A DNA stretch of 64,000 nt from Corynebacterium poyangense (GCF_014522205.1 NZ_CP046884.1:372001-436000), one strand, 5' to 3'; shown: positions 15,937 through 26,451, counted from the stretch's first letter. The notes: generated by a model from the sequence alone, not told the origin. Numbers and translations: made by a program.

Positions 15937-17055
15937 GTGGCTGATTCATCTCTGACCCCTTTACTAGAAGACATTGCAGATATCTCAGTGGATTCTGAGG
16001 TTTCCTTAGCACAGTTAACTACCCTTCATGTGGGTGCTCAACCACGACTCACAGTGCGCTGCACCACTCCCCAAGCGGTGGTGGACACCGTCACCCGTTT
16101 AGATGCTGCTGGGGTTCCTCTTCTCATTCTCGGTGGCGGATCCAATCTACTAGTTGCTGATGACGAACCCCTAGACCTCGTGGTTGTGCGGATAGAGTGC
16201 GCCGAGGTTAGTCTTGATCCCCACAGCGGGGTGCTGCGCGCCCAAGCCGGGGCGGTGTGGGACGACGTCGTGGATACTGCCGTCGCGGCTGGTTTGGGAG
16301 GAATCGAGTGCCTGTCTGGAATTCCCGGTTCTGCAGGTGCCACCCCGGTGCAAAACGTAGGGGCCTATGGGGTAGAAATTGCGGATGTTTTGCTCCGTGT
16401 CGAGCTGCTAGACCGTGCTACGGGTCAGGTGAGCTGGGTTCCGGCTAGTGATCTTGACCTGGCCTACCGCTACTCCAACCTTAAATTCACCTCTCGCGGC
16501 GTTGTTTTAGCCATTGAACTACAACTTACCCCGGAAGGTCTCTCCGCCCCCTTACGCTTCGGTGAGCTGGCCCGTCGTTTAGAGGCCCAAGGCCCGGGAG
16601 AGCGTCGCCCAGTTGCTGCAGTCAGACAGGCCGTCCTAGAGTTACGCCAAGCCAAAGGTATGGTGCTCATCCCCGGCGATCATGACACCTGGTCAGCGGG
16701 TTCATTTTTCACCAACCCGGTTGTTGACCCCCAGCATGCCTCAGACATCCAAGATAAGGTTCGACGCCTGCGTGGCGATGAAGATGCTGAACGCATGCCG
16801 CAATTCCCGGCGGGAGAAAACCAACTAAAGCTTTCTGCTGCTTGGCTGATTGATCGAGCCGGGTTTGCTAAGGGATACCCGGGAGAAGGAGCACCGGCAC
16901 GGTTATCCACCAGGCATACCTTGGCGCTAACCAACCGAGGTTCGGCACACACCGCAGATATTGTGGCTTTAGCTCGAACCATCCGGGATGGGGTGAAAAC
17001 CGAATTTGGGGTGGTATTAGAACCAGAACCGATATGGCTGGGAGTACATATCTAG
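15937..17055 (+). CDS. murB: UDP-N-acetylenolpyruvoylglucosamine reductase
   Basis: About 372 residues. It reduces UDP-GlcNAc-enolpyruvate to UDP-MurNAc with NADPH and FAD in cytoplasmic peptidoglycan precursor synthesis. Visible are TTLHVGAQPRLTV at the N-terminus, the FAD-binding LILGGGSNLLV, SGIPGSAGATPVQNVGAYG with the conserved Tyr, YRYSNLKF with the catalytic Tyr-Ser region, and SAGSFFTNPVV with the active-site Ser. The open frame extends back to 15784 inside the opposite-strand DUF2505 gene. I take the GTG at 15937 as the likely start, although its ribosome site is poor. It ends 10 bp from the convergent fadD. Confidence 0.93.
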   Translation: MADSSLTPLLEDIADISVDSEVSLAQLTTLHVGAQPRLTVRCTTPQAVVDTVTRLDAAGVPLLILGGGSNLLVADDEPLDLVVVRIECAEVSLDPHSGVLRAQAGAVWDDVVDTAVAAGLGGIECLSGIPGSAGATPVQNVGAYGVEIADVLLRVELLDRATGQVSWVPASDLDLAYRYSNLKFTSRGVVLAIELQLTPEGLSAPLRFGELARRLEAQGPGERRPVAAVRQAVLELRQAKGMVLIPGDHDTWSAGSFFTNPVVDPQHASDIQDKVRRLRGDEDAERMPQFPAGENQLKLSAAWLIDRAGFAKGYPGEGAPARLSTRHTLALTNRGSAHTADIVALARTIRDGVKTEFGVVLEPEPIWLGVHI

Positions 17056-17065
17056 GGTCAAAAAA

Positions 17066-18772
17066 CTACTTCTGAAGGATCTCCATGAGCTGCTGGTGGA
17101 CTTCTCGGCGTCGAATTTTCCCCAGCTGGTCGTGAGCTAGTTCCTCAAAATGATAAAACGTGCGCGGTACCTTATACCGGGTGAGTCGTTCACGGGAGAA
17201 TTCTTTCAAACCTTCCGGATCCAGGGCGGCGCCCTCATTTAAGGTGATGCAAGCTACGACGTCCTCAGAACCATCGGGCCGGGGTCGCCCCACCACCGCT
17301 ACTTCACGAACATCTGGATGTGTTGCAATGACTTGTTCCACTTCCGCTGGGTACACGTTAAAACCACCGGTAATAATGACTTCTTTGATACGTGCCACTA
17401 GGCGGATAAAACCATCAGGTTCCATGACACCGACATCTCCGGTCCGATACCACCCATCCACAAAGGATTTTTCTGTCGCCTCCGGATTATTAAGGTATCC
17501 AGAAAAAACCTGGGGTCCTCGGATGAGAATTTCGCCTTCTGTGCCATCGGGCAAGATCTCTGAGGGGTCATCTGGGTTCACGATCTTGACTTCCGTATCT
17601 GGGAAGGGGATACCCACATATCCGGGTCGACGATCAGTGTTCATGGGGTTACCAACAATAATGGGAGAACATTCAGTAAGCCCATAGCCTTCAACCAATA
17701 ATCCATTGGTGGCTTTTTCCCAGCGCCTAACCGTGGCAGTGGGTAGAGTCGACGCCCCGCAGAAAGAGTTTCTGATTCCGCGGATCTGGATATTCTGCTG
17801 TTCTGCTGCATCTAGAATCTTCTCATAAAGGGTGGGGACTCCTGGAACCCAGGTGGGGGTTTCTTTCTTGAGCGCGCTGACAATCAAATCAATGCGCGGG
17901 GTCGGTAGCAGCACTAATTCGCCACCAATACACATGCTTAAGGTACACAGCATGGTCATTCCATAGGCATGGAACAACGGAAGAGCCGCCAAAAGTTTTT
18001 CGCGTTCATCTCCGAGTCCACGCACCCAGGCTTTGCCCTGCAATAAATTAGCGTAGAGGTTGCCGTGGCTCAACTGTGCGCCTTTGGGGTCCCCAGTGGT
18101 TCCCGAGGTGTACAAAATCAGCGCAATGCTGTCTTTACTCACCGTGGGAGCGGGGTCAAGATTATCGCCATCCCCACCAATAGCCGCGGAAAGTAAGACC
18201 TCCCACGGCACTGTATTTGGTGCGGGTTCACTCAGTGCTTCACGAGTCTTTTTGATGCCCGGTAGCGGAAGTTTCAACGCTAACTGTTTCACCCGCGGCA
18301 TCGCGTCAATCATATTGACCGAAACAATCGTTTCCAATGGCGTGGTATCGCGCAAAGAATCCAACATGGTGGCGGACTTATCCCAGGAAATTGCCACTCT
18401 GGCACCATGATCAGCATAGAGTCCGCGCAGCTCGTGGGCAGTATATAAGGGGTTGTGTTCAACTACTGTTCCGCCTAGTCGCAAAATCGCCCAGAAAGCC
18501 ACAATGTGTTGTGGGCAGTTGGGCAGCATAATGGCAACGGGATCGCCCGGGCGGACTCCAAATGCCCGCAACCCGGCAGCGCAGCGTCGAACTTGTTTAT
18601 CTAACTCCGCGTAGGTCATGGGGCGACCGAAGAAACTCAGCGCCGGACGGTTAGGGTGCTTGGCGATGGTTTCCTCATACATGTCCAGCAATGTGGTTTC
18701 GCCATAATCCAAGTGGTGCGGGGTGTGCTCGGCATACAGCTGCAGCCATGCCTTGGTTTCATAGGCGGACAT
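17066..18772 (-). CDS. fadD: Long-chain acyl-CoA synthetase (FadD-like)
   Basis: A 568-residue AMP-forming ligase. The P-loop-like ILYTSGTTGDPKGAQLSH near residue 200, the adenine motif GYGLTECSP, YRTGDVG and the C-terminal Lys region LGKIRRREV are all present, in the order of the ANL superfamily. It would activate fatty acids to acyl-CoA through acyl-AMP. The ATG at 18772 is chosen for a strong GGGAAGGA site just upstream; an in-frame start at 18820 lacks one. It follows the SDR gene on the same strand by 59 bp. Substrate chain length cannot be read from sequence. Confidence 0.88.
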   Translation of the reverse strand: MSAYETKAWLQLYAEHTPHHLDYGETTLLDMYEETIAKHPNRPALSFFGRPMTYAELDKQVRRCAAGLRAFGVRPGDPVAIMLPNCPQHIVAFWAILRLGGTVVEHNPLYTAHELRGLYADHGARVAISWDKSATMLDSLRDTTPLETIVSVNMIDAMPRVKQLALKLPLPGIKKTREALSEPAPNTVPWEVLLSAAIGGDGDNLDPAPTVSKDSIALILYTSGTTGDPKGAQLSHGNLYANLLQGKAWVRGLGDEREKLLAALPLFHAYGMTMLCTLSMCIGGELVLLPTPRIDLIVSALKKETPTWVPGVPTLYEKILDAAEQQNIQIRGIRNSFCGASTLPTATVRRWEKATNGLLVEGYGLTECSPIIVGNPMNTDRRPGYVGIPFPDTEVKIVNPDDPSEILPDGTEGEILIRGPQVFSGYLNNPEATEKSFVDGWYRTGDVGVMEPDGFIRLVARIKEVIITGGFNVYPAEVEQVIATHPDVREVAVVGRPRPDGSEDVVACITLNEGAALDPEGLKEFSRERLTRYKVPRTFYHFEELAHDQLGKIRRREVHQQLMEILQK

Positions 18773-18831
18773 GGGTTCCTTCCCTCGGTTACGCTTACGT
18801 AGGTTATCGGGAGAAAGCATACCATCTTCGC

Positions 18832-19611
18832 TTAGCCGCTCACCTCAATTTGCCCGCCGTCTACCACTAAAGTGTGTCCGGAGATAAAACTGGCGTCATC
18901 GGAAAGTAAAAAGGCCGCGGCTGCTGCAACCTCATGGGGACGAGCCATGCGGCCGAGTGGCACCCGTTGAGAAAATCGTCGTTCAGCTTTGTTAGGGTCC
19001 TCAGGGCATACTCGTCGCATGGCGGCTTCCGTCATGGCTGTGCGTACCCCGCCAGGAGCTAGGGTGTTGACTCGAACCCCGTGGGGTCCGCCTTCGGCAG
19101 CAGCGGCTTTACTAAGCCCCACCACGGCGTGTTTGGTAGCGGTGTAGGCATATTGCCTAGGCCAGCCGCGAAGACCTCCGATGGATGCGGTTGACACAAT
19201 TGACCCGTAGCCGCGCTGGGCCATGCGCGGCAGCATGTGCTTGATCCCAAAAAACACTCCGTTGAGGTTGACGTCTATGACCGAGCGGAAGGTATCAGCG
19301 TTATAGCTCTGTATCTCAGTCAGGGGGCCTTCTATTCCGGCGTTATTAAACAGCCCATCAACGGCGCCTAATTCTTTTTCTGCCGTGTCAATGAATGCCT
19401 TCACCTCCTCTTCTTTGCTGACATCGGCAGCCACGCACAGAACGTCGCTAGCTAGATATTGTGCAGCCTGGTCAAGCGCCTCTTCGTTGAGATCCACCAG
19501 GCACACCCGTGCTCCTTCGGCGAGGAGCCGCTCTGCAGTGGCTAAACCAATGCCGGCTGCTGCGCCAGTGACGATGATATTTTTTCCAGAAAAACGTGCA
19601 GTGCTTGTCAT
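18832..19611 (-). CDS. Short-chain dehydrogenase/reductase
   Basis: A 259-residue classical SDR. The cofactor motif TGAAAGIG at 16-23, the acidic residue DLNEEA at the end of the second strand (suggesting NAD(H)), NNAG near 90, the catalytic Ser in STASIGG and the YTATK (YxxxK) motif are all present, and it ends with the usual [10 protein letters not shown]. It probably oxidises or reduces a hydroxy/keto substrate. Pairing with fadD on the same strand hints at lipid metabolism, which is inference. It is divergent from mshA with 57 bp between start codons. Confidence 0.85.
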   Translation of the reverse strand: MTSTARFSGKNIIVTGAAAGIGLATAERLLAEGARVCLVDLNEEALDQAAQYLASDVLCVAADVSKEEEVKAFIDTAEKELGAVDGLFNNAGIEGPLTEIQSYNADTFRSVIDVNLNGVFFGIKHMLPRMAQRGYGSIVSTASIGGLRGWPRQYAYTATKHAVVGLSKAAAAEGGPHGVRVNTLAPGGVRTAMTEAAMRRVCPEDPNKAERRFSQRVPLGRMARPHEVAAAAAFLLSDDASFISGHTLVVDGGQIEVSG

Positions 19612-19655
19612 AGCTCTATCATGGCGCAGTTTCTTCGCAGTGTCATGGAAAACCT

Positions 19656-19661
19656 TAGGAT
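19656..19661 (+). promoter_or_regulatory. -10 element of a probable leaderless mshA transcript
   Basis: TAGGAT followed by seven bases and ATG at 19669. The same purines (TTAGGA) could also serve as a ribosome site, so leaderless initiation is likely but not certain. Confidence 0.4.
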
Positions 19662-19668
19662 AGTGAAC

Positions 19669-20934
19669 ATGCGGCTAGCTATGATTTCTTTGCACACCTC
19701 CCCGCTGCAACAACCCGGTAGTGGGGATGCCGGCGGCATGAATGTCTATGTGTTGTCTACCGCCACCCATCTGGCTCGACGCGGGGTAGAGGTGGACATT
19801 TTCACCAGAGCTACCCGAAAAGGACAAGGTGAAATAGTAGAAGTAGACCCTGGTCTTCGGGTGATCAACATTGTCGCTGGCCCCTATGAAGGGGTAAGTA
19901 AGGAAGCTCTTCCTACCCAGTTAGCGGCATTTGCCGGGGGGATGTTGCAATGGGCACATTGCCACAACGAACGCTATGATCTCATCCACTCCCACTATTG
20001 GCTTTCTGGTCAAGTTGGGTGGCTGATTCGAGATTTATGGCGAGTCCCTCTAGTTCATACTGCGCACACTTTAGCCGCGGTGAAGAATGCTCATCGCAGC
20101 GCTGAGGATTCTCCAGAATCAGAAGCTCGAAGGATTTGCGAACAGCAACTTGTTGATAATGCCGATGTTCTAGTGGTGAATACCGAACAAGAAGAGGCCG
20201 ACCTAATTCACCACTACGACGCGGAAGAATCACGCATCCGGGTGATTCCCCCAGGAGCTGACACCGAGCTATTTACGCCGGGAAGTGATCGAGCTACCGA
20301 ACGCGCACGTCGGGAATTAGGAATTCCACTTCACACCAAAGTCATCGCTTTTGTCGGCCGGCTCCAAACCTTCAAAGGGCCTCAAGTATTGATCAAAGCC
20401 GCCGCAGAGTTATTCCGACGAGACCCCCACCAAGCCCTACGAATTGTGATGTGTGGTGGCCCCTCTGGGCAACACGCCACCCCAGAAGAATATCGACAAC
20501 TTGCCAGTTCCCTGGGAATAGAGCGAAAAGTGCGATTTTTAGATCCCCGTCCGCCAGCTGAGCTCGTCGCACTATATCAAGCTGCCGATATTGTGGCGGT
20601 GCCCAGCTACAACGAGTCCTTTGGGCTAGTAGCTGTGGAGGCCCAAGCCAGTGGAACCCCAGTTGTAGCGGCGAGGGTTGGTGGTTTGCCCTTGGCGGTT
20701 GCCGATGGGGAAACCGGCATTCTCGTTGCCGGCCATGACCCCCATGATTGGGCAGATGCGTTAGCGGAGCTTCTTGACAATGATGAGAAAAGAATCGCCA
20801 TGGGTGAGGCAGCGCAACGATGGGCAAGGAAATTCTCTTGGCAGGCAAGCGCGGAGAAACTCGCGGCACTGTATGACGAGGCACTGGCAATGGATGTCGA
20901 GGATTGTCCGCAACGCCACGCCCGGGGAGATTAG
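19669..20934 (+). CDS. mshA: D-inositol-3-phosphate glycosyltransferase, mycothiol step 1
   Basis: A GT4 glycosyltransferase of 421 residues. MshA joins UDP-GlcNAc to 1L-myo-inositol-1-phosphate in the first step of mycothiol synthesis, the main thiol of actinobacteria. The N-terminus [20 protein letters not shown] with GGMNVYV, the [10 protein letters not shown] segment, [15 protein letters not shown] and the C-terminal [20 protein letters not shown] motif are typical. I use the ATG at 19669, which gives the family's usual N-terminus, instead of the upstream ATG at 19621. gpmA follows with a separate upstream region of 54 bp. Confidence 0.93.
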   Translation: MRLAMISLHTSPLQQPGSGDAGGMNVYVLSTATHLARRGVEVDIFTRATRKGQGEIVEVDPGLRVINIVAGPYEGVSKEALPTQLAAFAGGMLQWAHCHNERYDLIHSHYWLSGQVGWLIRDLWRVPLVHTAHTLAAVKNAHRSAEDSPESEARRICEQQLVDNADVLVVNTEQEEADLIHHYDAEESRIRVIPPGADTELFTPGSDRATERARRELGIPLHTKVIAFVGRLQTFKGPQVLIKAAAELFRRDPHQALRIVMCGGPSGQHATPEEYRQLASSLGIERKVRFLDPRPPAELVALYQAADIVAVPSYNESFGLVAVEAQASGTPVVAARVGGLPLAVADGETGILVAGHDPHDWADALAELLDNDEKRIAMGEAAQRWARKFSWQASAEKLAALYDEALAMDVEDCPQRHARGD

Positions 20935-20988
20935 TGGGACATGCCATATCCGCCCGCGCTGTCACCCTAAAAATGGCATGCTAGAAGT

Positions 20989-21735
20989 ATGAGTAACGGA
21001 CAACTGATTCTTCTGCGTCATGGACAAAGTGAATGGAATGCCTCGAACCAATTCACCGGATGGGTGGATGTGGACCTCACTGAGAAAGGCCGTGAGGAGG
21101 CCCGCCGGGGTGGGGAATTAATCAAGGAAGCGGGGATTCGCCCCAATATTTTGTACACGTCCTTGCTGCGTCGCGCCATCAAAACCGCAAATATTGCCTT
21201 GGATGTTGCGGATTTCCACTGGATCCCGGTGATTCGTGATTGGCGGCTTAATGAGCGTCACTACGGAGCTCTACAAGGCCTCAATAAAGCCGAAACCAAA
21301 GATAAGTACGGCGAAGAGCAGTTTATGGAGTGGCGCCGTTCCTACGGCACCCCGCCACCGGAACTCGATGATGACAATGAGTACAGCCAGGTTCATGATC
21401 CGCGCTACGCCAGCCTAGGCAGCGTCCCCAAGACTGAGTGCCTCAAAGATGTAGTAACCCGCCTGATCCCCTATTTCGAGGAAGAGATTCTACCACGCTT
21501 AAAGAACGGGGAAACTGTTTTAGTGGCAGCACATGGTAACTCCCTGCGGGCACTGGTCAAACACCTGGACCAAATCTCTGATGAGGACATTGCCGGGTTG
21601 AATATCCCCACCGGTATTCCGCTGCTCTATGAAATTGATGTGCAGGGTGCTGTTCTTAACCCGGGTGGGCGTTACCTCGATCCCGAAGCTGCCGCTGCCG
21701 GTGCCGCCGCAGTAGCCGCGCAAGGAAATAAGTAG
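20989..21735 (+). CDS. gpmA: 2,3-bisphosphoglycerate-dependent phosphoglycerate mutase
   Basis: A 248-residue enzyme that interconverts 3- and 2-phosphoglycerate in glycolysis. The phosphohistidine motif [10 protein letters not shown] is at about 8-17, and [20 protein letters not shown] and [10 protein letters not shown] with the second catalytic His follow. The C-terminus is rich in Ala. It directly precedes senX3-regX3, the same gene order as gpm1-senX3-regX3 in mycobacteria. CATGCT lies 6 bases before the ATG and could be a leaderless promoter, though it is a weaker match than others in this window. Confidence 0.95.
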   Translation: MSNGQLILLRHGQSEWNASNQFTGWVDVDLTEKGREEARRGGELIKEAGIRPNILYTSLLRRAIKTANIALDVADFHWIPVIRDWRLNERHYGALQGLNKAETKDKYGEEQFMEWRRSYGTPPPELDDDNEYSQVHDPRYASLGSVPKTECLKDVVTRLIPYFEEEILPRLKNGETVLVAAHGNSLRALVKHLDQISDEDIAGLNIPTGIPLLYEIDVQGAVLNPGGRYLDPEAAAAGAAAVAAQGNK

Positions 21736-21745
21736 GACGTAGGGT

Positions 21746-22987
21746 TTGACTCCACTGTTCGCCTTTATCCTGGGGATTTTGCTCACCGCCGTAGCAGCAA
21801 AAGGCTACCGGGTGGTGCGGAAGCGGCTCCAAAGATTCCGCTCCTCAGAAACCTTGGCGCGCAATGAAGTTACCACCGTAAGCCAGGTGCTCCACCTGGC
21901 TATCCAAGGATCACCGACCGGGATTACGGTCATTGATCGCTCCGGCGAAGTGATTCTTTCTAACCCCCATGCTCATGACATGGGGGTAGTTCATGAACGA
22001 AACCTCAACCCAGAGGTGTGGTCCTGCGCGGAGCACGTCTTTGAGGATCAAGAAACCCGATCCATTGATCTTCGGGTTCCCATGCGGCGGCCCGGTTCGC
22101 TAGTCACCGCAGTCAGTGCGGTGATTAAACCACTCACCTTGGTCGATAACCGCTTTGTCATCGTTTATGCGGCCGATGAGTCAGAAAATGTGCGGATGGA
22201 AGCGGCCCGACGAGATTTTGTGGCAAATGTGTCGCATGAGTTGAAAACCCCGGTGGGGGGAATGGCGTTATTGGCAGAAGCCGTCGTTGAAGGCTCGGAT
22301 GACCCTGACCAAGTGGAGTATTTCGGCACCCGCTTGCATAAGGAGGCCCATCGCCTGGCAGACATGATCAACGAGTTAATTGCGCTGTCTAAGCTTCAAG
22401 GTGCTGAAGCTCTACCCGATATGGAACCTGTGCCAGTGAGTGAGATCATTGATGATGCATTTGCGCGGAATCAATTGTCTGCTGAAAACGCTGGGATCAC
22501 CCTCATTAAGGGGCCAGATCAAGGAATCCTCGTGAACGGAGATAAGGCACTCTTAGTCACCGCCTTGGCTAATTTGATTAGTAACGCCATCAACTATTCA
22601 CCCAACGCCATGCCGGTGTCGGTTTCTCAAAAAACCGCCCCTGATGACACAGTTTTGATTCGAGTCACTGACCGGGGGATTGGCATTAGCCCGGAAAACC
22701 AAAAGCGAGTTTTTGAACGTTTCTTCCGGGTGGATAAGGCACGTTCCCGCTCAACCGGTGGAACCGGGCTGGGATTAGCTATTGTCAAGCATGTGGTCGC
22801 TAACCACGGCGGAACTATTTCTTTGTGGTCTCGTGTGGGGACGGGATCAACTTTTACTATTAAGCTTCCGATTTATCACCCTGATACCCCAGCGGAGGCT
22901 GAGGATTCAGTGGAGGACACCCCATCGCCTATCCGGAAGGCGGTGTCAAAGGTGACTCCCCGGCGAAAGGATAGAAATTCATCATGA
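21746..22987 (+). CDS. senX3: SenX3-type sensor histidine kinase (phosphate response)
   Basis: A 413-residue kinase with one clear N-terminal hydrophobic segment (residues about 3-22), a PAS-like region (about 45-145), the HisKA motif FVANVSHELKTPVGG with the phosphoacceptor His164, and an HATPase domain (N box LISNAINYSP, G1 DRGIGI, G2 GGTGLGLAIVKHVVANHGG). This closely follows mycobacterial SenX3, which with RegX3 controls the phosphate-limitation response. The start is TTG at 21746 with GGACG six bases upstream. Its stop overlaps the regX3 ATG in ATGA. A ppx homologue downstream fits phosphate control. Confidence 0.92.
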   Translation: MTPLFAFILGILLTAVAAKGYRVVRKRLQRFRSSETLARNEVTTVSQVLHLAIQGSPTGITVIDRSGEVILSNPHAHDMGVVHERNLNPEVWSCAEHVFEDQETRSIDLRVPMRRPGSLVTAVSAVIKPLTLVDNRFVIVYAADESENVRMEAARRDFVANVSHELKTPVGGMALLAEAVVEGSDDPDQVEYFGTRLHKEAHRLADMINELIALSKLQGAEALPDMEPVPVSEIIDDAFARNQLSAENAGITLIKGPDQGILVNGDKALLVTALANLISNAINYSPNAMPVSVSQKTAPDDTVLIRVTDRGIGISPENQKRVFERFFRVDKARSRSTGGTGLGLAIVKHVVANHGGTISLWSRVGTGSTFTIKLPIYHPDTPAEAEDSVEDTPSPIRKAVSKVTPRRKDRNSS

Positions 22988-23676
22988 CCACCATCTTGAT
23001 TGTTGAAGATGAGGAGTCCTTAGCTGATCCGCTAGCATTCTTGCTACGTAAAGAGGGTTTTGACACCATCATTGCCGGTGACGGTGCGCAGGCTTTAGTG
23101 GAATTTTCACGACATAACGTGGATATTGTTCTGCTGGATTTAATGCTCCCCGGAATGTCCGGGACCGACGTCTGCAAGCGTCTGCGGGAAATCTCTTCGG
23201 TCCCCGTCATCATGGTCACTGCTCGGGACTCGGAAATTGATAAGGTTGTGGGTTTGGAATTAGGGGCGGATGATTACGTCACGAAACCTTATTCTTCCCG
23301 TGAACTTATTGCCCGAATAAGGGCGGTGCTGCGCCGAGGGGCCGATAATGACGCTGCCGATAGTTTTACGGATAATAATGTCTTAAACGCTGGTCCCGTG
23401 AGTATGGACGTGGAGCGCCACATCGTCACGGTGGACGGGCAACCGGTGGCTTTACCCTTGAAGGAATTCAGTCTCCTGGAGTATTTGCTGCTGAATGCTG
23501 GACGAGTCCTTACTCGTGGCCAACTCATAGATCGGGTGTGGGGTGCGGATTATGTTGGCGACACGAAAACTCTTGATGTGCATGTGAAACGTTTGCGGTC
23601 AAAGATCGAACCTAATCCCTCAAAACCGCAATTCTTAGTGACAGTTCGGGGCTTAGGCTACAAGTTTGAAGCCTAA
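22984..23676 (+). CDS. regX3: RegX3-type OmpR-family response regulator
   Basis: A 230-residue response regulator. The receiver domain (about 1-120) has acidic residues D9/E10, the phosphoacceptor D52 in LLDLMLPG, a conserved VTARD and a Lys in TKPYSSRE. A winged-helix DNA-binding domain follows (about 135-228) with VWGADYVGDTKTLDVHVKRL. It matches RegX3 of mycobacteria strongly in sequence and context. The ATGA overlap with senX3 implies coupled translation at equal levels. Its stop is 8 bp from a convergent gene. Confidence 0.93.
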   Translation: MTTILIVEDEESLADPLAFLLRKEGFDTIIAGDGAQALVEFSRHNVDIVLLDLMLPGMSGTDVCKRLREISSVPVIMVTARDSEIDKVVGLELGADDYVTKPYSSRELIARIRAVLRRGADNDAADSFTDNNVLNAGPVSMDVERHIVTVDGQPVALPLKEFSLLEYLLLNAGRVLTRGQLIDRVWGADYVGDTKTLDVHVKRLRSKIEPNPSKPQFLVTVRGLGYKFEA

Positions 23677-23684
23677 GCTGGAGT

Positions 23685-24590
23685 TTATTTCTGGTGCTGA
23701 GGTTGCGGGTGAGCACTAGATGCCGCCGCCGTGGCTGGATGTTGCTGCCGTTGGGGGAAGTGCTCTGCCCGCTGGGCTAAATGAGCGGCGAGGACATCAA
23801 AAGCCGGATCTCCCATCAGGAGGCGTAGTTCAGCTTCTTGGCTTTGCCACACCGGGATGGTGTTGTCGTGGCAGCGCGGATCTGCAGAGCAGTACCAGTC
23901 AAAATCTTCGCCGCCTTCGCCCCAGTGGCGGCGATCATACTCGCTAATGGTCGTGCGGAGAATTTCCGAACCATCGGAGCGTTCTTCCCATTCTTCGTGG
24001 TGCCGTAGCGGCACTTGCCAGCACACCTCAGGTTTCACGATCCGGAGATCTTCTCCCTCAGCTAACGCCCACTGATGAAGTGCGCACCCCGCCCCGGTAG
24101 GCCAGTCGCTGCGATTAGCGAAAATACATGCGCCCTCAATCACGCGAGTTTTTAGAGCCGGTTCAGGGTTTCCCTCGTCGTCATCTAATTCATCCCATTC
24201 CAACCACGGTTCCTCTGGCACACCCTGCTTGGGGGTAGCAAAGGCAAAGTGGCGAAATTGCCAATACTTCGCGGGGAGGCGTCGAACAGCCTCAGACAAT
24301 TGGTCATGGTCTTCTTCATCGGCGAGGAAAGCTCCATGAACGCAGCACCCCACATCCGGGTGGGTTGAGTCAATTCCAGGACAGGTGGGGGAACCAAAAT
24401 GGCAGCGCCAGTGGGATTCCAACCAGGTCAGGTCAATGCTGAAAATGTGTTCTGGATCCGCAGGATCAATAAACTCAAACCATTCTCGGGGGTGGTCCGG
24501 GGGCAGTTCGCGCCCGTGCAGAATAGCTTGGGCGGCAGGGGAGTGGGTTGGAAATCCCAACGGGATTAGTGTTGACGACGGGTGGTTCAC
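23685..24590 (-). CDS. Cysteine-rich conserved protein, possible metal or Fe-S binder
   Basis: A 301-residue soluble protein of unknown function. It has about ten cysteines in conserved-looking settings: [11 protein letters not shown] and [11 protein letters not shown] in the first third, GACIFANR and GAGCALHQ in the middle, then PEVCWQVPL and [11 protein letters not shown]. The CC-x-HG arrangement recalls DUF3109/YkgJ-type cysteine clusters that may hold zinc or iron. The C-terminus is rich in Gln, His, Pro and Ala and looks disordered. It starts with GTG, divergent from ppx with only 33 bp between start codons. The metal-binding role is inference. Confidence 0.7.
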   Translation of the reverse strand: MNHPSSTLIPLGFPTHSPAAQAILHGRELPPDHPREWFEFIDPADPEHIFSIDLTWLESHWRCHFGSPTCPGIDSTHPDVGCCVHGAFLADEEDHDQLSEAVRRLPAKYWQFRHFAFATPKQGVPEEPWLEWDELDDDEGNPEPALKTRVIEGACIFANRSDWPTGAGCALHQWALAEGEDLRIVKPEVCWQVPLRHHEEWEERSDGSEILRTTISEYDRRHWGEGGEDFDWYCSADPRCHDNTIPVWQSQEAELRLLMGDPAFDVLAAHLAQRAEHFPQRQQHPATAAASSAHPQPQHQK

Positions 24591-24611
24591 ACTTGCACAC
24601 GCTAGACCGTC

Positions 24612-24617
24612 TACCCT
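24612..24617 (+). promoter_or_regulatory. -10 element of a leaderless ppx transcript
   Basis: TACCCT followed by six bases and the GTG start at 24624, with no ribosome-binding site. Confidence 0.45.
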
Positions 24618-24623
24618 GAGAGT

Positions 24624-25574
24624 GTGCGAATAGGTGTATTAGATGTGGGCAGTAATACTGTTCACCTCGTGGCAATTGATGCCCGACCAGGCGGACACCC
24701 CACGCCGATGAGTGATTGGAAAACTTCTCTGCGGCTGGTGGAACTTACTGATGCCCAAGGAGCTATTCATAATAAGGGATTACACAAACTCACCGATGCG
24801 GTGAAGGAAGCTGCTGAGTTGGCTTCTACCTTGGGCTGTGTCGAGATGATTCCCTTTGCGACCTCGGCGGTGCGTTCGGCAACGAACTCTGATGACGTGC
24901 TGCGCCATGTTGCCAAAGAAACCGGTATTCGCCTGGAAGTTCTTAGCGGGGAAGAGGAAGCGCGCCTGACGTTCTTGGCTGTTCGCCGTTGGTATGGCTG
25001 GTCTGCAGGACAAATCACCAATCTTGATATTGGTGGTGGTTCCCTAGAAATCTCCGCCGGAGCCGATGAAGAACCCGATATGGCGTTTTCCTTAGACCTT
25101 GGTGCGGGTCGCTTAACTCACCAGTGGTTTGATACTGATCCGCCGGAACGGAAGAAAATTAAACTTCTTCGCGACTATATTGATGCCGAACTAGCTGAAC
25201 CAGCGAAAAAGCTGCGGACGTTAGGGGAATCTCGCTTGGCGGTGGGGACATCGAAGACGTTTAGGACGTTGGCGCGCCTCACGGGTGCCGCACCTTCTTC
25301 AGCAGGACCGCATGTCACACGGACATTAACTGCGCCGGGATTGCGCCAGCTGATAGCCTTCATTTCACGAATGACTGCCGCTGATCGAGCAGAACTTGAA
25401 GGGATCAGTAGTGACCGGTCCCATCAGATTGTGGCGGGTGCATTAGTAGCTGAGGCTAGTATGCGGGCACTAGGTATAGATAAGCTAGAGATCTGTCCGT
25501 GGGCTTTGCGCGAGGGAGTAATCCTACGGCGGATAGATAAAGGACTGGGACAGGAAGGATCCGACAATGAGTGA
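24624..25574 (+). CDS. ppx: Exopolyphosphatase, Ppx/GppA family
   Basis: A 316-residue member of the ASKHA superfamily. [16 protein letters not shown] at the N-terminus and [11 protein letters not shown] near residue 134 are the two phosphate-binding loops, and the catalytic Glu is likely in SGEEEAR near residue 112-118. It would release phosphate from polyphosphate ends or hydrolyse pppGpp. This is the short actinobacterial form (316 residues) without the long C-terminal HD-like region of E. coli Ppx. Location after senX3-regX3 fits phosphate metabolism. Its end overlaps the next ATG by 8 bp. Confidence 0.9.
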   Translation: MRIGVLDVGSNTVHLVAIDARPGGHPTPMSDWKTSLRLVELTDAQGAIHNKGLHKLTDAVKEAAELASTLGCVEMIPFATSAVRSATNSDDVLRHVAKETGIRLEVLSGEEEARLTFLAVRRWYGWSAGQITNLDIGGGSLEISAGADEEPDMAFSLDLGAGRLTHQWFDTDPPERKKIKLLRDYIDAELAEPAKKLRTLGESRLAVGTSKTFRTLARLTGAAPSSAGPHVTRTLTAPGLRQLIAFISRMTAADRAELEGISSDRSHQIVAGALVAEASMRALGIDKLEICPWALREGVILRRIDKGLGQEGSDNE

Positions 25575-26451
25575 TCGACAGCTCACCGTGGCAGAACTCC
25601 TCGCTCGGGCCGGGAAAACCGAGGGAACGAAAGATGCCCCTCGGCGGCGTCGGCGGAGCCTGGAAGAAGGCGGTATTTCGGTTGCCGAGCTCACCGGATC
25701 AATTCCCCGGGTGAAAGAAAAACCTCAGGAAGCGCGCCATAGTAGTAGCCCTATTGACGGCCCTGATGAACAGAAGGCCGAGGGGTCGACGCCCCCGGCA
25801 GTCGCGGAATCGCCGCCACAGTCTCAGGCTGAGGCCACTAAGGAGAAGGAAGCCACCGAGGTACAAGACAGCCGGAAAGCAGAAGCTAGTTCGGAAGTAG
25901 CTGAGGAAAAAGCTCATTCTCCGGTGGAGTCGACGGTTGCAGAAGCCTCTGAAGCGCAGGAACCTGCTGAGAAGGTCAACACAGATACTGTCGTGGATAC
26001 TGCGCAGCCTGACAGCGATGACGTGCCGGCAGAGGAAAAAACCGGGGTTATCCCTACCGTGGCTGAGCCAGTAGCGGAAAAGACCGAGTCAGAACCGGAA
26101 TATGCTTTCTTTGATGAGAACGGTGAGCAGGTTTCTCACCTCCCGGCTCACAAAGACGATGAGGTTGACTCTGTCGACGAGGAGGAAGAAGGCCAAGGTT
26201 CTTGGTTAGCTACCGTGGGTTTGGCCGTGGTGGGCATCGTCCTTGGCATTGTGGTTTTCCTGGGGTTCCAGCGGTTGTGGAATAGCAGCTTGAACCATAT
26301 CTTGGTGGCGGTGATGGCTGTGGCTGTCACCGCGGTCATGGTAGCTATTGTTCATGCGCTAAGAACTGCACGTGATGGGTTGAGTATGGCGCTTGCCGCG
26401 ATAGTGGGGTTGTTGATGACTTTCGGTCCGCTACTTATCACCCTGTTTTAG
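25567..26451 (+). CDS. Membrane protein with a long acidic disordered N-terminus
   Basis: A 294-residue protein. Residues 1-35 contain a conserved-looking segment (LTVAELLARAGK and ISVAELTGSIPRV). About 150 residues of Glu/Ala/Pro/Ser-rich, low-complexity sequence follow, then three or so transmembrane helices (about 212-232, 238-258 and 265-292). M. tuberculosis has a similarly placed membrane protein between ppx and proC. The function is unknown. It overlaps ppx by 8 bp, and a clear terminator follows. Confidence 0.8.
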   Translation: MSDRQLTVAELLARAGKTEGTKDAPRRRRRSLEEGGISVAELTGSIPRVKEKPQEARHSSSPIDGPDEQKAEGSTPPAVAESPPQSQAEATKEKEATEVQDSRKAEASSEVAEEKAHSPVESTVAEASEAQEPAEKVNTDTVVDTAQPDSDDVPAEEKTGVIPTVAEPVAEKTESEPEYAFFDENGEQVSHLPAHKDDEVDSVDEEEEGQGSWLATVGLAVVGIVLGIVVFLGFQRLWNSSLNHILVAVMAVAVTAVMVAIVHALRTARDGLSMALAAIVGLLMTFGPLLITLF

